A DNA stretch of 64,000 bases from assembly GCF_000403435.2 (NCBI RefSeq), contig NZ_KE159709.1, positions 563,721 through 627,720 on the forward strand, given 5' to 3'. This document shows, one piece after another, positions 1 through 8,207 of the stretch. Numbering within the stretch: the first letter of the stretch is position 1; each line of letters opens with the position of its first letter. The translations under genes were made by a program, and so were the position numbers. The DNA comes from Oscillibacter sp. 1-3 (GTDB lineage: Bacteria > Bacillota > Clostridia > Oscillospirales > Oscillospiraceae). The notes under the pieces are model-generated. The model was given only the letters and a program-made list of their open reading frames with translations. It had not been told where the DNA came from and did not search any database.

Positions 1-741
1 AAATGTGAGCTTGGAACTGCCGCCGCAATTCTGGAGACGGAGGACGTCTCCCGTTTAGAGCAGCTGCTCGCCACCGTGGAGGATTGGACCGTGTTTCCCC
101 CGGAGGCCCTGGATCATGCCATCAGGCGCGGCGTCCGCTTCCCGCTAAAGGGCAGAATGCTGAATATCGAGATCATGGATCTGCTGGCCGCGGGGCTGGC
201 CGGATGCGGAGATATTTTTGAACTGATCTCCTTAACCGGGGCCGTGTCAGCAGAAAATACGCAGGAGCTCTGCTGGAGCCGCGGGCTGGTGTTTGCGGCG
301 ATGCAGGAGTGGGAAGATGTCGAGCAGAAGATGGCGCTGGCCCGCCGATTTGTGGAGGTGGAGCGAGTTTTTTTGCCGCTGTGCTACGCCGGGGAGGTTC
401 TGCGGGAGGAGCGGATCTTTGTCCTTCCGCCCATGCACCGATTCGGCTGGTATTGCGTCCAGGCATTTGACGCCCTGGACAGCGGAGACGCGCCGTCCTA
501 TGCGCAGCTTCTGCGGACGGGTCTTGCCTCCTGTGCGGCTATGATGCCCATGGTGGAGTTTTTGACTAAGAATACGCCGGAGCTTCAAACCCCGCCGCCC
601 AGTCCGGAGTTACTGGCCCTGGCGGAGAAGGTCCGGACGGTTCTGGCGGCCTGTCCGGCGGATGATCCGGCGGTGACGGCGCTGAAGGCCAGCCCAGCAT
701 ATCGGAAGGTGGCCCATCTGATTGAGAGGGATGAAATATGA
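1..741 (+). CDS. C-terminal part of a glycan-operon protein (5' end outside window)
   Basis: The frame is open from base 1, so this is the tail of a longer protein; a GTG at 76 could start a 221-residue version but has no clear ribosome binding site. The visible part is helical and leucine/alanine-rich with no catalytic motif that I recognise. The end (LALAEKV, then DDPAV, SPAYRKVAHLIE) resembles the helical tails on clostridial family 2 glycosyltransferases, from memory of such proteins. Its stop overlaps the next start (ATGA), so it is translationally coupled to the cytidylyltransferase. Most likely the tail of a glycosyltransferase; function otherwise unknown. Confidence 0.6.
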   Translation, partial: KCELGTAAAILETEDVSRLEQLLATVEDWTVFPPEALDHAIRRGVRFPLKGRMLNIEIMDLLAAGLAGCGDIFELISLTGAVSAENTQELCWSRGLVFAAMQEWEDVEQKMALARRFVEVERVFLPLCYAGEVLREERIFVLPPMHRFGWYCVQAFDALDSGDAPSYAQLLRTGLASCAAMMPMVEFLTKNTPELQTPPPSPELLALAEKVRTVLAACPADDPAVTALKASPAYRKVAHLIERDEI

Positions 742-1529
742 AGGTCGTGATTCTGGCCGGAGGCCTAGGTACCCGCATCAGCGAGGAGAGTCATCTCAGG
801 CCCAAGCCCATGATTGAAATCGGCGGTCAACCGATCCTGTGGCATATCATGAAGTACTACTCCTCCTTCGGCTTCCACGATTTCGTGATCTGCTGCGGCT
901 ATAAGGGCCATATCATCAAAGAGTACTTCGCGGATTACTATCTCTACCGCTCCGACGTGACCTTTGATTTTTCGGCAGAAAACCGAATGACCGTCCATGC
1001 CAATGTGGCGGAGCCCTGGCGAGTGACGCTGGTGGACACGGGATTAAACACCCAGACCGGCGCCCGGGTCAAACGGGTCAAGCGGTACATAGGAGATGAG
1101 ACCTTTATGCTGACCTACGGCGACGGAGTCAGCGATGTGGACCTGCGCGCCCTGCTGGCGCAGCACCAAACCTCCGGCAAAACTGTGACGCTGACAGGCA
1201 TCCAGCCCGGCGGGCGGTTCGGCGTGCTGGATCTGGACGAGGGGGGAACCACCGTATCCGGCTTCCGGGAGAAGGCCAGAGAGGACGGCGGTTGGATCAA
1301 CGCCGGTTTTATGGTCATGGAGCCGGGCGTATTTGACTATCTCGGCGCCGAGGAGGCGTGCGTTTTGGAGCGTGCCCCCTTTGAGACCCTGGCGCGAGAG
1401 GGAAAGCTTGGCATTTACAAGCACGGCGGCTTCTGGCAGTGCATGGACACCCAGAGGGACAAGGGATTGCTGGAAAGCCTGTGGGCCGGCGAGCGCGCGC
1501 CCTGGAAAATTTGGGAGGAAGCCGTATGA
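738..1529 (+). CDS. rfbF: Glucose-1-phosphate cytidylyltransferase
   Basis: Makes CDP-glucose from CTP and glucose-1-phosphate, the first step towards CDP-linked deoxysugars. The 263 residues match the usual length of RfbF (about 257). The nucleotidyltransferase signature LAGGLGTR is at residues 6-13, followed by RPKPM with the lysine expected to contact phosphate, and the family-typical MTYGDGVSD and FWQCMDT segments. It overlaps both neighbours by ATGA. The partner CDP-glucose 4,6-dehydratase (RfbG) is not in the window, so it is either upstream or absent. It points to the operon building a surface glycan. Confidence 0.93.
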   Translation: MKVVILAGGLGTRISEESHLRPKPMIEIGGQPILWHIMKYYSSFGFHDFVICCGYKGHIIKEYFADYYLYRSDVTFDFSAENRMTVHANVAEPWRVTLVDTGLNTQTGARVKRVKRYIGDETFMLTYGDGVSDVDLRALLAQHQTSGKTVTLTGIQPGGRFGVLDLDEGGTTVSGFREKAREDGGWINAGFMVMEPGVFDYLGAEEACVLERAPFETLAREGKLGIYKHGGFWQCMDTQRDKGLLESLWAGERAPWKIWEEAV

Positions 1530-2452
1530 TCTCAGTCCTCATGCTGACCTACAATCGTGAGTCCCTGGTCCCCCGTGCCATTGAGAGCATTCTGAATCAG
1601 ACGTATCACGACTTTGAGTTTATCATCGTAGACAACGGCTCTACAGATCGAAGCGGCTGGATTGCCGATACATATGCCGCGCGCGACGCCCGTATCCGGG
1701 TGATTCACCGGGAACGAGGCAACATCGGCGCAGGCCGCAATACTGCCTTGGACGCGGCAGGCGGTGAGTATATCGCCTTCATCGACGACGACGATTGGGC
1801 AGAGCCGGATTTTCTGGCATTTCTGCTGGAGCTGCTGACGGAACAGAACGCCGATGTGGCCATCTGCGGCGCGGCAGACAAGGTCTTTGATGAGAGGAGG
1901 GTCATGAATGCGGAGGAGGCCCTCATTGAGCTGATGTGGCGCAAGAAGTACAACATGGCGTTTCCCACGAAGATGTTTCGCCGGGATCTGGCGGAGCACC
2001 TGCGCTTCCCGGAGGAGGGGGCCTATGATGATATTGCTCTGATGTACCGGCTCCTGGCAGGGGCGGAGCGGGTGGCCTATCATGGACTGCCAAAATACAC
2101 CTTCTACCGCCACGAGGGAAATAACTCCGCTTGGACGACAAACCACCAGCTGCTGACACCGGAGACGCTGGAGGAGTATCTGCGGGCCTATCGGACCCGG
2201 ACGGAGTGGCTCAGCGGGCTGTTTCCGAAGAGCGCTTCGGTCTGGCGGTACTTTGAGTGGTCGTTTATGATCTCCATGGTGGAGAAGATCCATCGGCTGG
2301 GAATTTCGGGATGCGAACGGCAGCTGGAGGACATGGAGGGCGAGCTGCGGGTGTGCCAGGAGGCGTTTTTGAACGCACCGGAGCTTTTGGAGTTTGAACG
2401 GAAATGGATGGAGAAGTATATTACCAGACACATTGCAACGACTGGCAATTGA
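1526..2452 (+). CDS. Family 2 glycosyltransferase
   Basis: Predicted to transfer a sugar from a nucleotide sugar to a growing surface glycan in the cytoplasm. The GT-A fold start (SVLMLTYNRE) and the VDNGSTD loop are clear, and the metal-binding DDDD run is at residues 87-90. The C-terminal third is helical and lacks a membrane segment. I chose the ATG at 1526, which overlaps the rfbF stop (ATGA); the frame stays open upstream to 1439 but that part lies inside rfbF. The 177 bases after its stop have no convincing gene. Donor and acceptor cannot be told from sequence. Confidence 0.88.
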   Translation: MISVLMLTYNRESLVPRAIESILNQTYHDFEFIIVDNGSTDRSGWIADTYAARDARIRVIHRERGNIGAGRNTALDAAGGEYIAFIDDDDWAEPDFLAFLLELLTEQNADVAICGAADKVFDERRVMNAEEALIELMWRKKYNMAFPTKMFRRDLAEHLRFPEEGAYDDIALMYRLLAGAERVAYHGLPKYTFYRHEGNNSAWTTNHQLLTPETLEEYLRAYRTRTEWLSGLFPKSASVWRYFEWSFMISMVEKIHRLGISGCERQLEDMEGELRVCQEAFLNAPELLEFERKWMEKYITRHIATTGN

Positions 2453-2628
2453 GCGGTTCTGCATCCCGGCGGCGCTGCGGCGCAGGCTCTGCGCGGAACG
2501 CGCCGGCATCCCTGCGTTTACTGTGACGGCCTTTGCTGGAACAGTCTCGGTTTATTCCGGAGGAGCAGTTGGATGCGGCTTTTGCGCCGGGAACCAGAAC
2601 GGCAGAAAACGAATCGGGAGGAAAACTC

Positions 2629-3444
2629 GTGGAAGAAAAATTGGTAGCCCGCCGCCTGGCCATTGTGCCAACAACAAACTGTTCTTTGAAATGCCGGCTC
2701 TGCTGTGACTTTCTCAACGGTCCGGTGAAGCGGCGGGACATCCCTTTGGAGGACGTGTGCCGGGACATTGACGCCTGCTTCGCGCTCTTTGACCGTGTGG
2801 AGTGGCTGCAGTTTGTGGGCGGCGAGGTATTTGTCTACCGGGACTTTCCCCGGCTGCTGGACTACGTCCGGAAATACCGGGAGCGGTTTGACCGGCTGAT
2901 TATCGAGACCAACGGAACGGTCTTCCCAAATGAGGACGGACAGGCGGCGATCCTGGCCTACGGCGGGGACGTGACCATAATGGTCAGCGACTACGGCAAA
3001 CTGTCTCGGGCCAGAGAGCGGTTCATAGCCTTTTCGGAGCAGAACGGCGTTGATCTGCGCCTGAAAAAATACTATGGGGAAGACCAATATTACGATGGCT
3101 GGATCGACAACAATAACCCCCATGACCTGAAAGAGCCGGGGGATGTGCTGGAGGTCAATGCAAAAAACTGTCCCCAGGCCCTTTGCCGGAATATGCACTG
3201 CTTCAACGGGAAGCTGCACCGTTGTTCCAACTCCTGCTTTATGCTGGAGATGGGCCTGTTCCCGCCTAAGGACGGGGACTTTGTGGACCTGCGGGATGCG
3301 AGCAAAAGCCGGGAGGAAAAACGGGAGATCATCCGGGAGTTCTATACCCGCGCCCGGCGCTCCTGCCGGTACTGCAGGTTCAAATACGAGCCCATTCTGC
3401 CCCGGCATCCGGCGGCGGAACAGCTGCAAGAGGATGTCATATGA
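2629..3444 (+). CDS. Radical SAM protein, SPASM-like C-terminus
   Basis: Radical S-adenosylmethionine enzyme of unknown substrate. The cluster-binding motif C18-x3-C22-x2-C25 (TTNCSLKCRLC) is near the N-terminus, followed by the FVGGEVF segment in place of the usual GGEP and ETNGT in the barrel. A Cys-rich tail (NCPQALC, MHC, HRCSNSC, SCRYC) suggests extra Fe-S clusters. I prefer the GTG at 2629 because GGGAGG sits 7 bases upstream; a longer TTG start at 2533 has no such site. Its stop overlaps the next gene by ATGA. It is the first of four radical SAM genes in this operon and the least like the others. Confidence 0.82.
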   Translation: MEEKLVARRLAIVPTTNCSLKCRLCCDFLNGPVKRRDIPLEDVCRDIDACFALFDRVEWLQFVGGEVFVYRDFPRLLDYVRKYRERFDRLIIETNGTVFPNEDGQAAILAYGGDVTIMVSDYGKLSRARERFIAFSEQNGVDLRLKKYYGEDQYYDGWIDNNNPHDLKEPGDVLEVNAKNCPQALCRNMHCFNGKLHRCSNSCFMLEMGLFPPKDGDFVDLRDASKSREEKREIIREFYTRARRSCRYCRFKYEPILPRHPAAEQLQEDVI

Positions 3445-4943
3445 GCGTATATGAAGGCTGCTTCCCGCTGGGCCTTGGGACTGCCCGGTTTCCGGTCAGC
3501 GGCCCGGAGGATGATGTTGGATTGAAGCGGTCCGTAGACCTGGTTTTACGGGCATTGGAATCCGGCGTCAACTATATTGACACAGGTCACAGCTACTCTG
3601 CCGGTATGGCCTCCCGTATTTTGAAAGATGCGTTTCGGCGGACAACGCGTCCTTTTTCCGTTACAGTAAAGGTTCAATACGGCGAGGACCGCACGGCAGA
3701 CGATGCAGTGAAGCGGGTAAGGCAGCATTTAAGCGCTATGGGGCTTTTGAAGGCGCAATTTTTCATTTGCTGGAGCATTGGCAGCTGCGAGGACTTCCGA
3801 CATATCATGGCGCCGGGCGGCATCTATGAGGGCGCGCTTCGCCTGAGGGACGACGGCATCATCGAGCACATCTGCGCTTCCCTTCACGCGCCTCCTGCGG
3901 ATATGGTGCGAATCATTGAGAGCGGTGCATTCGAGGGCGTTACCGTGTCCTATTCCCTGCTGAACGCCGTCCAAATGCGCCCGGTTCTGGACGCGGCGGC
4001 CCGCCGGGGGATTGGCGTGGCGGTGATGAATCCCCTGGGCGGCGGGCTGATTGCGCAGAACCGGAATTACTTCTCCTTTGCCTGCGGAAGGGAGGACGGC
4101 GGGAACACCGTTCACGCCGCCCTTCGGTTTGCGAGGGCCCATCCGGCGGCAGACATCGTGCTGGGCGGTGTCAGCAGTTTGGAGGAGCTGGAGGACAGCC
4201 TTGGCGTACTCTCCGCTCCGGACCCGGAGACGCCGCAGGCCCGCATGGAGCGGGTCATGGCGAAGGTCTCTGACCTCAAGGGCTTTTGCACCGGATGCAA
4301 ATACTGCGCCGGATGCCCACAAGGCATTCCCACCTATGCGTTGATGCAGGCCCGCAACGCGCTGCTGTTTGACCCCGCCGCCGCTTACAACCGACAGGGA
4401 CCTGAGGAGCTTTTGTATAACCTGCAGATCTTCCGCAAGCTGTATTACGACGACGGCTGGACGCCTGATTCCGGGGAAAACCCCTGCATTGGGTGCGGAA
4501 AGTGCGAGGCTGTTTGTACCCAGAGGCTGGAGATCATCCAGGGTGTGGCGGATGTCTACCGGCGGGCAGAGGAGACTGGCTATACGGAGAAGGCCCGCCG
4601 GGAGCGGCTGCGGGAGCTGCTGTACGAAAAGGGGTACCGGCGGGTGGGGCTGTACCCCAACAGCAATTTTTCCAAGAAAATTATGGACTTATATCAAACG
4701 CACTTTGGCGCTGCGGCATTTGAGTGGATGCTGTTCAACAGCGACCGAACGGTGCGGGGGACGCTGGAGGAGGGCCTGCCCATCCACCATCCCGATGAAA
4801 TCCCGGAGCTTCGCCCGGATATGATGCTGATTTGCAGCTACCGCTATGAAGACGACATTGCCGAAATGCTCCGCCCCTATGAAAGACAAGGTCTCCGGGT
4901 GGAAAGGCTCCACCGGAATGGAGAAGTTCCCTGGATATTTTAA
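3441..4943 (+). CDS. Aldo/keto reductase fused to a 4Fe-4S ferredoxin-like domain
   Basis: The N-terminal 270 residues are an aldo/keto reductase barrel (LGLGTARFPV, then NYIDTGHSY with the Asp-Tyr pair). The C-terminal part carries two cysteine motifs, CTGCKYCAGC from residue 283 and CIGCGKCEAVC from residue 349. The catalytic His position reads FFICWSI rather than the usual LLH, so ordinary NADPH carbonyl reduction is doubtful. The last 110 residues (from GLYPNSNF) look like a separate small alpha/beta domain. Fe-S aldo/keto reductases of this type are common in clostridia but unassigned. Between radical SAM genes it may hand electrons to them or act on the same sugar; that is inference. 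Confidence 0.8.
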   Translation: MSVYEGCFPLGLGTARFPVSGPEDDVGLKRSVDLVLRALESGVNYIDTGHSYSAGMASRILKDAFRRTTRPFSVTVKVQYGEDRTADDAVKRVRQHLSAMGLLKAQFFICWSIGSCEDFRHIMAPGGIYEGALRLRDDGIIEHICASLHAPPADMVRIIESGAFEGVTVSYSLLNAVQMRPVLDAAARRGIGVAVMNPLGGGLIAQNRNYFSFACGREDGGNTVHAALRFARAHPAADIVLGGVSSLEELEDSLGVLSAPDPETPQARMERVMAKVSDLKGFCTGCKYCAGCPQGIPTYALMQARNALLFDPAAAYNRQGPEELLYNLQIFRKLYYDDGWTPDSGENPCIGCGKCEAVCTQRLEIIQGVADVYRRAEETGYTEKARRERLRELLYEKGYRRVGLYPNSNFSKKIMDLYQTHFGAAAFEWMLFNSDRTVRGTLEEGLPIHHPDEIPELRPDMMLICSYRYEDDIAEMLRPYERQGLRVERLHRNGEVPWIF

Positions 4944-4967
4944 CCTGGCAGACAAGGAGGATCGCCG

Positions 4968-5831
4968 ATGGAACAGCTGGAAATGTACCAGACAGGAATC
5001 GTTCTGACCATGGCCTGCAACCTGAAATGCAGGCTTTGCAGCAATTATGCGCCTTATTATGACAGGCCGGAACTTTATTCCATAGACTTTCTAAAGGAGA
5101 TGATGAGGCGGTATTTCACAGTCGTGCCTCACATCCGCAAGCTGATGGTCTCCGGCGGCGAGCCGCTGCTTCACCCGGCGCTTGATGAGCTTGTGCTGGA
5201 ACTGCGGAAGTACCGGGACCAAATTGGCACTTTCGGGATTATCACCAACGGGACCATCGTTCCCAATGAGAAGCTGCTGGCGGCAGTGGAGGGGTTCGGC
5301 TGCCATTTTCACTTCCTGATTGACAATTACGGACAGGCTCTCTCCGCAAAGGCGGAGGAAATAGATGCTTTGCTGTCTGCCCGAGGGATTGACCATGTTG
5401 TGCGCAACTACACAGAGACGGACCCGCACTGCGGCGGCTTCATCGATTTTGGTGATCTCAGCGTCAGGCGGGCGCAGACAGAGGCGGAGGCCCGGCAGCA
5501 GTTTGCAAAGTGCGCATACCCCCAAAAATATCACTTCTCCTTTGATCTGATCGGCGGTGTGATGTACCCCTGCGGCCCCTGCCGCCGCTGCAAGGAATTG
5601 GGGATTGCGAACGATTACAGCGAGTACATTGACCTGTTCGACGACACCCTTGCACCGGAGCGGCAGCGGGAGAAAATCGAGAGGATTTATGCCAAGACCC
5701 ATCTTGCCGCCTGCGCATACTGTGACGGAATGTGCGAGGATTCCCGGCGCTTCCGCCCGGCTGAGCAGCTGAACGAGGCGGAGCTGGCGCAGGTCCGCTC
5801 CGGCGCCAGATTTTACGCGGATATTGGCTGA
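4968..5831 (+). CDS. Radical SAM protein
   Basis: Second radical SAM gene. C17-x3-C21-x2-C24 (ACNLKCRLC) starts the protein, VSGGEPLLHP is the GGEP segment and ITNGT follows. The C-terminal half has PCGPCRRC and ACAYCDGMC, consistent with an auxiliary Fe-S cluster. The start ATG has AAGGAGG 10 bases upstream. At 287 residues it is only the radical SAM core plus tail, with no fused partner. It is similar in plan to the core of the next two proteins. Substrate unknown; the setting suggests a sugar, lipid carrier or glycan-linked molecule. Confidence 0.83.
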   Translation: MEQLEMYQTGIVLTMACNLKCRLCSNYAPYYDRPELYSIDFLKEMMRRYFTVVPHIRKLMVSGGEPLLHPALDELVLELRKYRDQIGTFGIITNGTIVPNEKLLAAVEGFGCHFHFLIDNYGQALSAKAEEIDALLSARGIDHVVRNYTETDPHCGGFIDFGDLSVRRAQTEAEARQQFAKCAYPQKYHFSFDLIGGVMYPCGPCRRCKELGIANDYSEYIDLFDDTLAPERQREKIERIYAKTHLAACAYCDGMCEDSRRFRPAEQLNEAELAQVRSGARFYADIG

Positions 5832-5848
5832 GAAAGGAGCAGGGACCT

Positions 5849-7039
5849 ATGGAGTATCAGGACCATCAAAGCCGCTTCCAGGAGTTTGTCCGACGCTGGC
5901 CAATGGACGCGGCCTACTACATCTGGGGTACATCGCATACTGCGGAGGAACTTTGTTCCCTGTTCCAAGGCCGTCTGAACATTTTGGGGTTTGTGGACAG
6001 CGATGCCGGAAAATGGGGAACGCGGCTTTTTGACCGCCCTATTCTCTCGCCGGAGGAGTTTTTCGCAAAGCGGGGAAGAACGCAATGTATCATCGCCTCC
6101 ATTGCATACGGGGAGATTATTTTCAATTTGGAACGCCGCGGATTTGTCAATGGGGCTGATATGTGCGTCAGCTGGAGATTTCTGGGGATTCACCGATATA
6201 TGGCCTGCCGGAAGCTGCACCTTCTTAGAGCGAATCTGTTTATCACCTCATACTGCACACTCCGCTGCCGGCATTGCAGCATGAAAATCCCATATTTCAA
6301 GCGGCATCGGCACGACTCCGCAGAGGCTGTGCTTTCCACCGTTGATTCTTACTTTCGCTGGGTGGATTATGTTGAGCGGTTTGATATTTTGGGCGGCGAG
6401 CCGTTTCTGCATCCCAATATTGAAGAGATCACAGGACAAATTGCAGAGCGATACAGTGAAAGAATTAGCCAATTATCACTGTTTTCTAACGGAACGATCA
6501 CGCCCAGTAACCGGATGCTTGAAATCATGAAACAGTACCGGATCAAAGTGGATTTAGGTGATTACAGAAAATGCGTACCTGGCATTCGATCTCAGGTCGG
6601 CCTGTTTCTCCAGGTATTGGAGAGCCATGGGATTGATTACAGTTTACCTGCAAATGATTGGGTGGACTTAACCTATGTGGCGGAGGACAGAACAAATTGG
6701 GGGCCGGAGAAGATGTCTGAGGTCTGCAGGAACTGCGGAGTGCGCTGTCAGACACTGTATGATGAAAAACTGTACTATTGCTATATGGGTCTTGGCGCGT
6801 CCCTATCGGAATACTGTGCGGAAGAGCCGGGAGACTATTTTGACTTGTCTGCATCAGAACATCAGGATAAAGGAAAATTGCTCGCATTCGACCTCGACTG
6901 CGCTCCCAAAGGCTATGTGGCTTATTGCCGGCATTGCGGAGGCTGGCGCGGTACAAACCAGCATGCCGTTCCCGCGGGAGAGCAGCTGCCTGCCGGCATG
7001 GCGGGAAACCCTGAAACTGAGGAGAGGGACATCACATGA
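5849..7039 (+). CDS. Radical SAM protein with N-terminal Rossmann-like module
   Basis: Residues 1-125 form a Rossmann-like module (YYIWGTSHTAEEL, LGFVDSD, GTRLFDRPILSPEEF, CIIASIAYGEI) like the N-terminal parts of some sugar-modifying enzymes. The radical SAM core begins at C136-x3-C140-x2-C143 (CTLRCRHC), with FDILGGEPFLHP and SNGT. Late cysteines (CRNCGVRC, YCRHCGG) may bind a further cluster. AAAGGAG precedes the ATG. Its stop overlaps the next gene, which is a close paralogue of the same length, so this pair looks like a tandem duplication. Confidence 0.82.
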   Translation: MEYQDHQSRFQEFVRRWPMDAAYYIWGTSHTAEELCSLFQGRLNILGFVDSDAGKWGTRLFDRPILSPEEFFAKRGRTQCIIASIAYGEIIFNLERRGFVNGADMCVSWRFLGIHRYMACRKLHLLRANLFITSYCTLRCRHCSMKIPYFKRHRHDSAEAVLSTVDSYFRWVDYVERFDILGGEPFLHPNIEEITGQIAERYSERISQLSLFSNGTITPSNRMLEIMKQYRIKVDLGDYRKCVPGIRSQVGLFLQVLESHGIDYSLPANDWVDLTYVAEDRTNWGPEKMSEVCRNCGVRCQTLYDEKLYYCYMGLGASLSEYCAEEPGDYFDLSASEHQDKGKLLAFDLDCAPKGYVAYCRHCGGWRGTNQHAVPAGEQLPAGMAGNPETEERDIT

Positions 7040-8205
7040 GTAAAACGGATATACACAACTTCATCCAGGAGTTCGCCGGCCGCTGGCCAAAGGATGCACC
7101 CTACTATGTGTGGGGCACATCCGCCTCTGCCCTGAAGCTGTGCTCCCTGTTTGACGGCCGGTTGAACATTACCGCCTTTGTTGACAATGATGAGAAAGCA
7201 TGGGGGACGCTGTTTCAAGGCCGTCCTGTTCTCTCCCCGGAGGAATTTTTTCTGAAACGGGGAGACGGACGGTGTATTGTCGCCTCCCTGGCATACGGCG
7301 AGATCAGCTGGCAGCTTGAACGCCGCGGGCTGGCTGAACACCTGGACTTTTGCGGCAGCTGGTACTTTACAGGAATGCACCGCTGTCTTGATGCACAGGA
7401 GCTGTATCTCTTTCGAGTGGACCTGTCCATTACCTCCCGCTGCACCCTCCGCTGCCGACACTGCAATATGCTGATGCCCTATTACAGACAGTGCGGCCAT
7501 TATCCGGCGGAGGATCTTTTGTCCGATGTGGACGCCTATTTCCGCTGGGTGGACCATGTGGACCAGTTCAATATCTTAGGCGGAGAACCCTTCCTGCACC
7601 CCGATGTCCAAAAGATTACAAAGACCATCACGGAGCGGTACCGCTCCAGAATCAATGACCTGGTATTCTTCTCCAATGGAACCGTCTTGCCGGAGGAGGG
7701 GCTTTTGGATTTGATGGTACGGTACCAAATCAAGGTGGACCTGGGCGACTACCGGGCGGGCGTACCGGCAATTCGGCCGAAAGTGGACCGCTTTATTGAA
7801 GAACTGGAGCGGCGGGGAATCGCTTACGCCGCCCCTGCATCCAGCGCATGGCTGGATTTCAACCACCCGCCGGAGGACCGCTCCTCCTGGAAGGCAGAAC
7901 AGCTGACCGCAGTTCGCCGGAACTGCCGGGAGCCTTTCCGCGGGATTCACGGTCAAAAATACTACTTCTGTCATCTGAATGCCAGCGCCGCTTTAGGCGG
8001 TCTCTATCCGGAGGAGCCGGGAGACAGCTTCGATCTCTCCGGTTCGGAGGAAGGGCGCAAGGAGGAGCTGCTTGCCTATGACCTGGCCTGCCTTCCAAAG
8101 GGATATGTCTCCTATTGCCGGCATTGCGGGGGCTGCGGCCCCGCCAACCAGCGGATGGTTCCGGTGGCGGAGCAGCTTCCGGCGGGACAACAGGGGAGGC
8201 CGTAA
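7036..8205 (+). CDS. Radical SAM protein with N-terminal Rossmann-like module (paralogue)
   Basis: A 389-residue sister of the preceding protein: the module YYVWGTSASALKLCS, FVDNDEKAWGT and VLSPEEFF matches position for position, and the cluster motif CTLRCRHC again starts at residue 136. The core has FNILGGEPFLHP and SNGT, and the end has SYCRHCGGCG. Divergence between the two copies is widespread rather than local, so they probably act on related but different substrates or different positions of one substrate. Overlaps its upstream neighbour by ATGA and is followed after 2 bases by the HAD gene. Confidence 0.82.
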   Translation: MSKTDIHNFIQEFAGRWPKDAPYYVWGTSASALKLCSLFDGRLNITAFVDNDEKAWGTLFQGRPVLSPEEFFLKRGDGRCIVASLAYGEISWQLERRGLAEHLDFCGSWYFTGMHRCLDAQELYLFRVDLSITSRCTLRCRHCNMLMPYYRQCGHYPAEDLLSDVDAYFRWVDHVDQFNILGGEPFLHPDVQKITKTITERYRSRINDLVFFSNGTVLPEEGLLDLMVRYQIKVDLGDYRAGVPAIRPKVDRFIEELERRGIAYAAPASSAWLDFNHPPEDRSSWKAEQLTAVRRNCREPFRGIHGQKYYFCHLNASAALGGLYPEEPGDSFDLSGSEEGRKEELLAYDLACLPKGYVSYCRHCGGCGPANQRMVPVAEQLPAGQQGRP

Positions 8206-8207
8206 AC

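Noticed and set aside
2524..2628. Possible selenocysteine UGA or longer start for the first radical SAM protein
   Set aside because: The TGA at 2524 is in frame but upstream sequence shows no continuous homology; the GTG at 2629 with GGGAGG explains the start better.
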